This document shows, one piece after another, positions 46,337-54,140 of a DNA stretch of 64,000 bases. Numbering within the stretch: the stretch's first letter is position 1; every line of letters begins with the position of its first letter. Source of the stretch: Streptomyces sp. NBC_01217 (GTDB lineage: Bacteria > Actinomycetota > Actinomycetes > Streptomycetales > Streptomycetaceae); NCBI RefSeq assembly GCF_035994185.1, contig NZ_CP108538.1, forward strand, positions 5,557,501 to 5,621,500, given 5' to 3'. A program made the position numbers and the translations under genes. The notes beneath the pieces are model-generated. The model saw only the letters and a program-made list of their open reading frames with translations. It made no database searches and was not told the origin of the DNA.

Positions 46337-47272
46337 ATGAGCACCTCCCGTCTGCGCACCTTCGGCACCCGCACCGCGGGCCCGGGCCAGCCCGTGTACG
46401 TCACCGGCGAGATCGGCATCAACCACAACGGCGACCTCGACAACGCCCTCGCACTGATCGATGTGGCCGCCGAGGCCGGCTGCGACGCGGTCAAGTTCCA
46501 GAAGCGCACCCCGGAGATCTGCACCCCGCGCGACCAGTGGGACATCGAGCGCGACACCCCCTGGGGCCGGATGACGTACATCGACTACCGCCACCGCGTC
46601 GAGTTCGGCGAGGCCGAGTACCAGGCCATCGCCGAGCACTGCGCCGAGCGCGGCATCGACTGGTTCGCCTCCCCGTGGGACACCGAGGCCGTCGCCTTCC
46701 TGGAGAAGTTCGACGTCCCCGCGCACAAGGTGGCCTCCGCCTCCCTCACCGACGACGAGCTGCTCCGCTCGCTGCGCGCCACCGGCCGCACGGTCATCCT
46801 CTCCACCGGCATGTCGACCCCGAAGCAGATCCGCCACGCGGTCGAGGTCCTGGGCAGCGACAACATCCTTCTCTGCCACGCCACTTCGACGTACCCCGCG
46901 AAGGCCGAGGAGCTGAACCTGCGGGTCATCAACACCCTCCAGCAGGAGTACCCCAACGTTCCGATCGGCTACAGCGGCCACGAGACGGGCCTTCAGACGA
47001 CCCTCGCCGCCGTCGCCCTCGGCGCCGTGTTCGTCGAGCGCCACATCACCCTCGACCGCGCCATGTGGGGCTCCGACCAGGCCGCCTCCGTGGAGCCGCA
47101 GGGCCTCACCCGCCTCGTCCGCGACATCCGCACCATCGAGGCCTCCCTCGGTGACGGCGTCAAGAAGGTGTACGAGTCCGAGCTCGGCCCGATGAAGAAG
47201 CTCCGCCGCGTCGCGGGCGTCGTCGCCGAGAGCGCCGAGGCGGCCCAGGCCGCCGAGCCGGTCGCGGTCTGA
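46337..47272 (+). CDS. neuB: N-acetylneuraminate/nonulosonate synthase (NeuB type)
   Basis: Synthase of 311 residues that condenses PEP with a mannose-type sugar to give a nine-carbon acid. Motifs are VTGEIGINHNGDL, CDAVKFQKRTPE, KVASASLTDDELL, STGMSTPKQI, PIGYSGHETG and VERHITLDR. It ends about 35 residues earlier than typical NeuB and lacks the C-terminal antifreeze-like (SAF) domain. ATG 46337 has AAGGA about ten bases upstream. It lies 83 bp after the CMP-synthetase gene and 11 bp before the next, in one operon. The substrate could be ManNAc, mannose or their phosphates; see findings. Confidence 0.92.
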   Translation: MSTSRLRTFGTRTAGPGQPVYVTGEIGINHNGDLDNALALIDVAAEAGCDAVKFQKRTPEICTPRDQWDIERDTPWGRMTYIDYRHRVEFGEAEYQAIAEHCAERGIDWFASPWDTEAVAFLEKFDVPAHKVASASLTDDELLRSLRATGRTVILSTGMSTPKQIRHAVEVLGSDNILLCHATSTYPAKAEELNLRVINTLQQEYPNVPIGYSGHETGLQTTLAAVALGAVFVERHITLDRAMWGSDQAASVEPQGLTRLVRDIRTIEASLGDGVKKVYESELGPMKKLRRVAGVVAESAEAAQAAEPVAV

Positions 47273-47283
47273 CGGGCCGACCG

Positions 47284-48339
47284 GTGAACCTCGCCTTCGT
47301 CGAGAGCCCGGTCCAGCTCCTGAACGTCCTGGAGTGGGCCTACACAGAGGGAGGCGACGACCGGGTCCTCACGGACGTCACGGTCGTCGTCCTCCCCCCG
47401 GTCGACCCGATGTCGCGCGGCCAGCTGCGCCGGATGGCGGAGCTGGCCCGCGACGAGGGCATCAATGTCCGCTGGCAGGAGGCGCGCGGCGGTGCGGGCG
47501 GGCCCCTGAAGACCCTGCGCTCGCTGGCCGGACTGCTGCGCAGGGCGGAGCGGATCGTCGTCGGAGACCCCTTCTCCCGCTACGTCCAGTTCCTGCTCAC
47601 CATGGTCCGCGCCCGCCGCCTCACGGTGGTCGACGACGGCACGGCCACCATGGAGTTCGTCGCCCAGCTGGCCCGCGGCGAACGCCTGGTGCGCTGGCAC
47701 CGCAAGGGCAGCTCGGGCCCGCGCGAGCTGGTCCTGGCCCCGGTCACGGCCCGCGCCCGCAGCCGCTTCACCCCGTCCGCCACCCGTACGGTCGAGGTCT
47801 TCACGGCCATGCCGGTCGAGGCTCCGCCCGGCGTGACCGTCACCCCCAACACCTTCGCCTGGACCCGCGCCCGCTTCGGCCCGCCGCTGCTCACCAAGGG
47901 CGCGGACATGGTCGGCACCTCGCTCGTCGAGACCGGCGTCGTCGACCAGGCCCAGTACCTGGAGGCCGTGGCGGCCCTGGCCCGCACCCACAACGCCACC
48001 CGCTACTTCGCCCACCGCCGCGAGTCCACCGACAAGCTCCACGCCCTCGAAACCGCCACGCACCTGGAGATCGTCCGCCCCGACCTCCCCCTGGAACTCA
48101 TCGCCCGCCGCGGCCCCATCGGCCGCACGGTCCTGAGCTTCCCCTCCACGGTCGTCCACACCCTCCCCCTGGCCCTGGCCGGCACGGAGGTCAAGGTCGC
48201 GGTCTGCGACATCGCCCCGGAATGGCTCCGCGACACGGCATCCCCGCGCGCCCAGGGCTTCCTGTCGGGCGTGACAGAAACAGCCCGCGACGTGCAGCGC
48301 CTCGCCCCCTGGCGAGCGACGGCGATCACGGAGGCGTGA
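47284..48339 (+). CDS. GT-B protein resembling bacterial sialyltransferases (GT52/polysialyltransferase-like)
   Basis: Protein of 351 residues. It begins NLAFVESPVQLLNVLEWA, the type of N terminus seen in GT52-like sialyltransferases (E/S-P-x-Q). It also has RLTVVDDGTATMEFV, YFAHRRESTDKL (equivalent of the His-Pro/His-Arg motif) and VLSFPSTVVHTLPL (Ser-Thr loop). The assignment rests on these motifs and context only. GTG 47284 follows neuB by 11 bases. It is the last gene of the rightward biosynthetic unit. Confidence 0.72.
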   Translation: MNLAFVESPVQLLNVLEWAYTEGGDDRVLTDVTVVVLPPVDPMSRGQLRRMAELARDEGINVRWQEARGGAGGPLKTLRSLAGLLRRAERIVVGDPFSRYVQFLLTMVRARRLTVVDDGTATMEFVAQLARGERLVRWHRKGSSGPRELVLAPVTARARSRFTPSATRTVEVFTAMPVEAPPGVTVTPNTFAWTRARFGPPLLTKGADMVGTSLVETGVVDQAQYLEAVAALARTHNATRYFAHRRESTDKLHALETATHLEIVRPDLPLELIARRGPIGRTVLSFPSTVVHTLPLALAGTEVKVAVCDIAPEWLRDTASPRAQGFLSGVTETARDVQRLAPWRATAITEA

Positions 48340-48382
48340 GGGGGTACGGATCACACCGCCCTGATCCAGGTGCCCGGCATGA

Positions 48383-48430
48383 GGCATGGGAGGTGAAAAG
48401 GGGGGAGTTTACCCACCTCCCTCCCATGCC
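48383..48430 (+). terminator. terminator of the glycan operon
   Basis: GGCATGGGAGG (48383-48393) and CCTCCCATGCC (48420-48430) form a perfect 11-bp stem 43 bp after the last stop. AGGTG and CACCT inside the loop region can pair as an alternative extension. Confidence 0.65.
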
Positions 48431-48535
48431 ACACGCTCCGACGCCACATTTTATTCGTCTAAGCGGCTGAACTTTTGTTGATCTGTGGTCAGTTGAGGGG
48501 TCAAGGGGCCTACTCTTCAACAGGTGAACCAGTTG

Positions 48536-49762
48536 ATGTCCCGCGATTTTGATGCCCAGCTCCCCGGGGACGAGGCGCTGCCCGGCACCCTGCCCGAAGC
48601 TCTGCGTGCCGAACTGATCGCCTTCCGGCGTGACCTGCACATGCACCCCGAGCTCGGCAACCAGGAGTTCCGTACCACCGCGGCCATCAAGGCCCGGCTG
48701 GAGAAGGCGGGGCTCGTGCCGCGGGTGCTCGATACGGGGACGGGGCTGATCTGCGACGTGGGGAGCCGGGAGGGCGACTTCCGGCCCGTGCTCGCTCTGC
48801 GTGCGGACATCGACGCGCTGCCCATTCCGGACACCAAGGCGGGCGTCCCCTACCGGTCCACCGTCCCCGACCGGGCGCATGCGTGCGGGCATGACATCCA
48901 CACCACGGCCGTCCTCGGCGCCGGGCTCGTGCTCGCGGAGCTCGACCGGCAGGGGCTGCTGCCGAACCCGGTGCGGCTGATCTTCCAGCCGGCCGAGGAG
49001 GTACTGCCCGGCGGGGCGCCCGACGCGATCGCGTCCGGGGCGCTGGCGGGTGTCGGGCGGATCATCGGGGTGCACTGCGACCCGAAGGTGGACGTGGGGC
49101 GGATCGGGCTGCGGGTCGGGGCGATCACCTCGGCCTGCGACCGGCTGGAGGTGGCGCTCGACGGTCCCGGCGGACACACCGCGCGGCCGCACCTGACCAC
49201 CGACCTGGTCACCGCCGCCGCCAAGGTCGCCACCGAGGTGCCCGCGCTGCTGGCCCGCCGGGTCGACGCGCGGGCCGGGCTCGCCGTCACCTGGGGCCGG
49301 CTGGAGGCCGGGCACGCCTGCAATGTGATCCCGCAGCACGCCGAGCTCTCCGGCACGGTCCGCTGCCTGGACCTGGCGGCCTGGCGGGAGGCACCGGACC
49401 TGGTGCACGCGGCCATCGACGAGGTGGCCGGGATGTACCGGGCCAAGACGGTGATCGACTACGTCCGGGGCGTCCCGCCCGTTGTGAACGACGCCGCCGT
49501 GATCGATCTGCTCGCCCGGGCGATGACCGCGCGCCGCGGATCGTATGCGATCGAGGACACCGAGCAGAGCCTCGGCGGCGAGGACTTCTCCTGGTACCTG
49601 GAGCACGTCCCGGGGGCCATGGCCCGGCTCGGGGTCCGTACCCCCGGCGACACCGCCCGGCTCGACCTGCATCGGGGTGATTTCGACGCGGACGAGGAGG
49701 CGATCACGGTCGCCGTGGAGCTCTTCACGGCGGCGGCACTGCTGGACGGCCGCTCCGCCTGA
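48536..49762 (+). CDS. M20 family amidohydrolase
   Basis: Zn-dependent amidohydrolase of 408 residues of the M20D (hippurate hydrolase/IAA-amino acid hydrolase) type. Metal and catalytic motifs are ACGHDIHTTA, FQPAEEVLPGGA, PGGHTARPH and the C-terminal GGEDFSWYL. It removes N-acyl groups from amino acids or peptides in the cytoplasm. ATG 48536 is chosen because AGGTGA stands eight bases upstream; GTG 48524 is in frame and would add four residues. Confidence 0.92.
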   Translation: MSRDFDAQLPGDEALPGTLPEALRAELIAFRRDLHMHPELGNQEFRTTAAIKARLEKAGLVPRVLDTGTGLICDVGSREGDFRPVLALRADIDALPIPDTKAGVPYRSTVPDRAHACGHDIHTTAVLGAGLVLAELDRQGLLPNPVRLIFQPAEEVLPGGAPDAIASGALAGVGRIIGVHCDPKVDVGRIGLRVGAITSACDRLEVALDGPGGHTARPHLTTDLVTAAAKVATEVPALLARRVDARAGLAVTWGRLEAGHACNVIPQHAELSGTVRCLDLAAWREAPDLVHAAIDEVAGMYRAKTVIDYVRGVPPVVNDAAVIDLLARAMTARRGSYAIEDTEQSLGGEDFSWYLEHVPGAMARLGVRTPGDTARLDLHRGDFDADEEAITVAVELFTAAALLDGRSA

Positions 49763-49774
49763 GCCGGGATGGGC

Positions 49775-49806
49775 GGGAAGGCGCCCGCGAGGCCGCGGGC
49801 GCCTTC
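49775..49806. terminator. bidirectional terminator, 14-bp perfect stem
   Basis: GGAAGGCGCCCGCG and CGCGGGCGCCTTCC around an AGGC tetraloop, between the stop at 49762 and the opposing stop at 49833; ATTT follows on the plus strand. Confidence 0.8.
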
Positions 49807-49832
49807 CATTTCCTCAGTCGATCTGAACGGCC

Positions 49833-50171
49833 TCAGATGCGAGACCTGCTGACGCCGACCTTGTAGATGCCGACGTTGGTGTCGCTGGAGCACTTCGCAC
49901 TGGATGTCTTCCCGTTGCCCTTCCTCGGACCGTAGACGAGCCACTGATTTCCGTGCGGATCGATGCACGTGAGCTTCACCGCGGCGCCTTCAAGGGGCCA
50001 GGGGAGCATTCCGGTGCACTTCGAGTACCCCACGTTGGGGGAGGTTTTCGTGTACCACGTGTCGCAGGTGACGTCCCGAGTGCCGACTTCAGCGGCCGAG
50101 GCGCTGGGTGCGGTAATCAGGGATGCGACTGCGATTGCAGTGCCGAAGGCCGAAACGAGTACCTTTTTCAA
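49833..50171 (-). CDS. small secreted four-cysteine protein (copy A)
   Basis: Protein of 112 residues with a signal peptide (KKVLVSAFGTAIAVASL...ASA) and a mature part of about 86 residues with four cysteines. It shares SPN-x-G, LTCIDPHG-x-QW and KCS-x(2)-TNVG with the protein at 50411, so the two are paralogues. The start is TTG 50171, with GGAAGGA six to eight bases upstream; no ATG or GTG is in frame. I do not recognise the family. Two disulfides in a secreted micro-protein suggest an inhibitor, toxin or coat protein, but nothing decides. Confidence 0.8.
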   Translation of the reverse strand: MKKVLVSAFGTAIAVASLITAPSASAAEVGTRDVTCDTWYTKTSPNVGYSKCTGMLPWPLEGAAVKLTCIDPHGNQWLVYGPRKGNGKTSSAKCSSDTNVGIYKVGVSRSRI

Positions 50172-50410
50172 GGCCGTCCTTCCAGGTGTGCCGAACGGGC
50201 CACCGATTGGGGCCGGTAATGGACGCCGTGCCGCGTGCGATAGTCATCCCGGAGACGCCAGAATCATGATTGTCCGGAAAATCCGTGACGAATACCCTCA
50301 TGGTCGTCCAGGCCACATGCCCTACGTCGATCCGGCTGTTCTCCTCGCGCTTGCCCCTCATGTGTGACCCGCCCCGTCGGACGGGCCACGCCGGTCAGGG
50401 GCGGCACGCC
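50172..50410 (-). other. gap between the two secreted-protein genes
   Basis: No gene is supported in these 239 bases. It carries the ribosome site of copy A (50174-50185) and must hold its promoter if the genes are not co-transcribed; no clear hairpin or -35/-10 pair was seen. Confidence 0.4.
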
Positions 50411-50728
50411 TCAGGCGCTGAAGACGACGCCCACCTTGAGTACGCCGACATTCGTGCTGGTCGAGCACTTCTCCCTGGAAGTCTGAGTGTTCTTCTTCCA
50501 CGGGCCGAGGACGATCCACTGCTTCCCGTGCGGGTCAATGCACGTGAGCCTCACCCGGAACTTGTCGAAAATTGCCAGGTTGCTGCAGTAGGCGTTTCCG
50601 TAGTTGGGCGAGCTGTACGTGATCCACGTGTTGCAATTCCCGATATTGGCGGAAGCGGTCGGCGCGAAGCCGAGCGACGTTGCCGCGAAGGCGAGAGCGA
50701 GACAGGACGTGGTGAGCGCTCTTTTCAC
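50411..50728 (-). CDS. small secreted four-cysteine protein (copy B)
   Basis: Protein of 105 residues with a signal peptide (KRALTTSCLALAFAATSL...ASA) and a mature domain parallel to copy A: CNTWITYSSPNYGNAYC, LTCIDPHGKQW and KCSTSTNVG. The start is GTG 50728, with a GGGGGAA purine run upstream. The pair probably arose by tandem duplication, with most differences in the loop after the second cysteine. Family unknown. Confidence 0.8.
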   Translation of the reverse strand: MKRALTTSCLALAFAATSLGFAPTASANIGNCNTWITYSSPNYGNAYCSNLAIFDKFRVRLTCIDPHGKQWIVLGPWKKNTQTSREKCSTSTNVGVLKVGVVFSA

Positions 50729-51307
50729 ATTTCCCCCTTGTGAAAGGGCGGCGCAGCATGGTGCCAGGAATCGTCCGGATTTCCGGTTGGTCGTTCCGTC
50801 TGCGTGGACGGAATCTCGGAAATTCGATTTCTTCCGCTGTTGTTGAATTCTGTATATCCAGAATGGCCGGCCGCTGCGACAGCCCCCGTGTTGATCAGTG
50901 GTCGGTTGATTTCTAGAAACTCTTTACCGTTTGGGGCAAGGGGTATTACCCGTCAGGTCGCGAAATTATCGGAACATTGAATTCCGATTTTCTGTCCGGC
51001 CGTGGGGCGGTCGCGGGAGTGTGCTGCGTGGCCGCTGGGGATGGTGGAGGGGGCTTGGGTCGGGGCCTCCTTCACCGTCTGTGATGACTGGAGGGTGCTG
51101 CGTGTCGCACTACGCGGCTGGGGCGCCGAACTGGGACGCCATGTCTTTTTCTGTGTGAAACTGTTGGCTACTCAGGCCCGCCGGGTCCGCTACGCGACGA
51201 TCCGGTAACGACTCATGAACGGGCCTTTAACTGACATCTACGCGCGTTACGATCGCCCCGAAACCAGCGCCGCAAGTGGCGCTCAGGCCAGGTTGAAGGA
51301 GCCTCCT
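50729..51307. other. 579-bp gene-free region before the BMP lipoprotein gene
   Basis: No coding region is supported. The left part (50800-50990) is unusually AT-rich for this genome and contains an ATTCTG-N6-CAGAAT dyad at 50847-50864, a candidate control site for the leftward secreted-protein genes. The right end contains operator site A and the lipoprotein promoter. Short frames on the plus strand here have poor codon bias. Confidence 0.5.
51238..51253 (+). promoter_or_regulatory. nucleoside-regulon operator site A with -10 box
   Basis: CTACGCGCGTTA (51238-51249) shares the ACGCGCGT core and left arm with sites at 52466 and 56956. TACGAT (51248-51253) fits a -10 box, so the operator would fill the promoter spacer of the lipoprotein gene. 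Confidence 0.55.
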
Positions 51308-52357
51308 TTGCGCCGGATCACCAGGATCGCCACCGTGGGCATTGCGTCCACAGCGCTAGCACTCTCTGTCACCGCATGTGGCAAGTCGTCGTCCGAGTCC
51401 GGGTCGGACAAGGGCAAGGACGGGCAGGTTGCCCTCGCGTACGACATCGGTGGCCGCGGCGACCAGTCGTTCAATGATGCCGCTTATGCCGGTCTTGAGA
51501 AGGCCGTCAAGGGTCTCGGTGTCAAGGGGAGCGAGGCCGAGCCCACGGAAGGTGAAGGCGACCCCGACAAGGTGCAGCGCCTCACTGAGCTGGCCCGCGC
51601 CGGAAACAATCCGGTGATCGGTGTCGGTTTCGCATACGCTCCCGCCATCGCGGAGGTCGCGCCGAAGTTCCCGAAGACCACCTTCGGGCTCATCGACGAC
51701 ACCTCCAAGACCGGCAAGAACATCGCCAACCTGGTCTTCAACGAAGAGCAGGGTTCCTACTTGGCCGGCGTCGCCGCCGCCAACGTGACCAAGTCCAAGA
51801 CGGTCGGCTTCATCGGTGGTGTCGAGACCCCCCTGATCAAGAAGTTCGAGGCGGGCTTCGTCCAGGGCGTCAAGGACACCAAGAAGGATGTCAACGTCAA
51901 GGTCCAGTACCTGACCCAGCCGCCGGACTTCGGTGGTTTCTCCAAGCCCGACCTGGGCAAGGCTGCCGCGCAGGGACAGATCGACGCGGGCGCCGACGTG
52001 ATCTACGCCGCCGCCGGTCTCGCGGGTTCCGGCTCGATCGAGGCCACTGCCGACGCCAAGAAGTGGGCGATAGGTGTCGACTCGGACCAGTACAACCAGA
52101 AGGGCCTCGCGTCCTACAAGCAGTACATCCTCACCTCGGTGACCAAGGGCGTCTCTGACGCCGTCTACGACCTGATCAAGTCGGTCAAGGACGGTAAGCC
52201 GCAGAGCGGTGAGATGCGCTACGGCCTGGACAAGGGCGGCGTGGGTCTGGCCACTTCCAACCCGGCCTACACCAAGATGGCCGACGTGACCGCTGCGGTG
52301 GACAAGGCCAAGGCCGACATCATCGCCGGCACGATCAAGGTCAAGACCACTCCGTAA
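51308..52357 (+). CDS. BMP family nucleoside-binding lipoprotein
   Basis: Protein of 349 residues. A lipoprotein signal ends in LSVTAC. The mature domain matches BMP (PnrA/Med-type) binding proteins: VALAYDIGGRGDQSFNDAAYAGL, NNPVIGVGFAY, FNEEQGSYLAGVAAA, GFIGGVETPLIKKFEAGFVQG and WAIGVDSDQY. It captures purine or pyrimidine nucleosides outside the membrane for the ABC transporter encoded next. The start is TTG 51308, with AAGGAG six bases upstream; earlier in-frame starts lack a site and would spoil the signal peptide. Confidence 0.93.
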   Translation: MRRITRIATVGIASTALALSVTACGKSSSESGSDKGKDGQVALAYDIGGRGDQSFNDAAYAGLEKAVKGLGVKGSEAEPTEGEGDPDKVQRLTELARAGNNPVIGVGFAYAPAIAEVAPKFPKTTFGLIDDTSKTGKNIANLVFNEEQGSYLAGVAAANVTKSKTVGFIGGVETPLIKKFEAGFVQGVKDTKKDVNVKVQYLTQPPDFGGFSKPDLGKAAAQGQIDAGADVIYAAAGLAGSGSIEATADAKKWAIGVDSDQYNQKGLASYKQYILTSVTKGVSDAVYDLIKSVKDGKPQSGEMRYGLDKGGVGLATSNPAYTKMADVTAAVDKAKADIIAGTIKVKTTP

Positions 52358-52375
52358 TCGCGTGGTCGGACCGAA

Positions 52376-52430
52376 GGTCCGTGGGCCCGGAGAGAGTGCG
52401 GCGAGCTGCCGCCTCCACGGGCCCCGGACC
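52376..52430 (+). terminator. attenuator-like hairpin between lipoprotein and ATPase genes
   Basis: GGTCCGTGGGCCCG (52376-52389) pairs with CGGGCCCCGGACC (52418-52430) with one bulged T, and GCGGC-GAGCT-GCCGC (52398-52412) forms an inner stem. A second small stem CGGACC-GAA-GGTCCG (52367-52381) competes with it. Partial termination here would give more binding protein than transporter. Confidence 0.6.
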
Positions 52431-52465
52431 AGGTTCTGGCCGTTGTTTCTTGCTATTCGGCATCG

Positions 52466-52477
52466 CTACGCGCGTAG
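52466..52477. promoter_or_regulatory. nucleoside-regulon operator site B (CTACGCGCGTAG)
   Basis: A perfect 12-bp palindrome of LacI-like form with a central CpG-rich core, about 110 bp before the ATPase coding start. It suggests a second regulated promoter inside the operon. Confidence 0.6.
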
Positions 52478-52577
52478 ATCACGCTGGGGCGCGATAACTT
52501 CGCCCTTCATTCCCTGCCCGCCCAGCCCGCCACTTCCGCCTGCCCTTCCTGCTCCTTTCCCCCAAGGAGAGTGCGTC

Positions 52578-54140
52578 ATCAACGCGTCCAGCCCTCCTGC
52601 CGCCGTAGAACTGCGCGGCATCACCAAGCGCTTCCCTGGCGTCGTCGCCAATCACGACATCGACATCACCATCAGCAAGGGCACCGTGCACGCCCTCGTC
52701 GGCGAGAACGGTGCGGGCAAGTCGACCCTGATGAAGATCCTTTACGGCATGCAGAAGCCGGACGAGGGCACCATCACTGTCGACGGCGATCAGGTCACCT
52801 TCTCCAGCCCGGCCGACGCCATTGCGCGGGGCATCGGCATGGTCCACCAGCACTTCATGCTGGCCGACAACCTCACTGTGCTGGAGAACGTAGTTCTCGG
52901 CGGGGAGAAGCTGCACGGCATCGGTGCGGGAGCCCGTCGGAGGATCAAGGAGATCTCGGACGCCTACGGGCTGAACATCCGCCCCGACCTCCTGGTCGAG
53001 CATCTCGGTGTCGCTGACCGTCAGCGAGTGGAGATCCTGAAGGTTCTCTATCGCGGCGCCCGCACCCTGATCCTCGACGAGCCGACCGCCGTCCTGGTGC
53101 CGCAGGAGGTCCAAGCACTCTTCGACAACCTGCGCGGGCTCAAGGCCGAGGGGGTGACCGTCATCTTCATCTCCCACAAGCTGGGCGAGGTGCTGTCGGT
53201 CGCCGACGAGATCACGGTCATCCGCCGCGGCACCACCGTGGGCACCGCCGACCCACGCTCCACGACGACCAAGCAACTCGCCGAGTTGATGGTCGGCAGC
53301 GAGCTTCCCTCGCCGGAGACCCGTGAGTCCACGGTGACCGAGGTACCGATGCTTGCGGTGGACGATCTGCGGCTGACGGAGACCGACCCCGACGGCGTCG
53401 TCCGCGAGGTCCTCGCGGGCATCACCTTCACCATTCACAAGGGCGAGGTCATGGGCATCGCCGGTGTCGAGGGGAACGGTCAGACCGAGCTCATCGGAGC
53501 TCTCATGGGCATGCGCGACCCCGACGGCGGTGTGATCACCCTCGACCAGGCCGACATCTCGCACGCACCGACACGCAAGCGACGCGAGGACGGCATCGGC
53601 TACATCCCCGAGGACCGTCATCGGCACGGTCTGCTGCTGGAGTCCCCGCTGTGGGAGAACCGCATCCTCGGCCATGTCACAGAGCGCCCCAACAGCAGGA
53701 GAGGCCTGCTCGACCTCAAGGCCGCCCGGGCCGACACCGAGCGGATCGTGCGGGAGTACGACGTCCGTACCCCCGGAATCGAGGTCACCGCTGCATCCCT
53801 CTCCGGAGGCAACCAGCAGAAGCTGATCGTCGGCCGCGAGATGAGTCACCAGCCCAAGTTGCTGATCGCCGCACACCCGACCCGCGGCGTGGACGTGGGT
53901 GCGCAGGCGCAGATCTGGGACCAGATCCGCGAGGCGCGCCGCGAGGGCCTGGCCGTGCTGCTCATCTCCGCCGACCTTGACGAGCTGATCGGCCTGTCCG
54001 ACACCCTGCGGGTCATGTACCGCGGTCGCCTGGTCGCGGACGCGGACCCCGCCACGATCACCCCGGAGGAGTTGGGCTCGGCCATGACCGGTGCCGCCAC
54101 CGGCCATCTTGAGCACGACGAGAACGGTGAGGGCCGATGA
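52578..54140 (+). CDS. ABC transporter ATP-binding protein for nucleoside uptake (two ATPase domains)
   Basis: Protein of 520 residues with duplicated ATPase cassettes, as in NupO/RbsA-like importers. Domain 1 has Walker A GENGAGKS (42-49) and Walker B LILDEPT. Domain 2 has a degenerate Walker A (GVEGNGQTEL), signature LSGGNQQK and a Walker B in which the Asp-Glu is AAH (LLIAAHPTRGVD). No ATG, GTG or TTG is in frame at the homologous N terminus. Perfect SD AAGGAG (52564-52569) stands eight bases before ATC 52578 (five before GTC 52575), so a non-canonical start is proposed. Upstream TTG 52443 and GTG 52362 would add low-complexity sequence. Confidence 0.88.
   Translation: MNASSPPAAVELRGITKRFPGVVANHDIDITISKGTVHALVGENGAGKSTLMKILYGMQKPDEGTITVDGDQVTFSSPADAIARGIGMVHQHFMLADNLTVLENVVLGGEKLHGIGAGARRRIKEISDAYGLNIRPDLLVEHLGVADRQRVEILKVLYRGARTLILDEPTAVLVPQEVQALFDNLRGLKAEGVTVIFISHKLGEVLSVADEITVIRRGTTVGTADPRSTTTKQLAELMVGSELPSPETRESTVTEVPMLAVDDLRLTETDPDGVVREVLAGITFTIHKGEVMGIAGVEGNGQTELIGALMGMRDPDGGVITLDQADISHAPTRKRREDGIGYIPEDRHRHGLLLESPLWENRILGHVTERPNSRRGLLDLKAARADTERIVREYDVRTPGIEVTAASLSGGNQQKLIVGREMSHQPKLLIAAHPTRGVDVGAQAQIWDQIREARREGLAVLLISADLDELIGLSDTLRVMYRGRLVADADPATITPEELGSAMTGAATGHLEHDENGEGR

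Noticed and set aside
50089-50361. Minus-strand frame of 90 codons between the secreted-protein genes
   Set aside because: It overlaps copy A out of frame, has no ribosome site and poor codon usage.
52362-52577. Upstream extension of the ABC ATPase to GTG 52362
   Set aside because: It would add a proline-rich segment encoded across the attenuator hairpin and operator site B, with no ribosome site.
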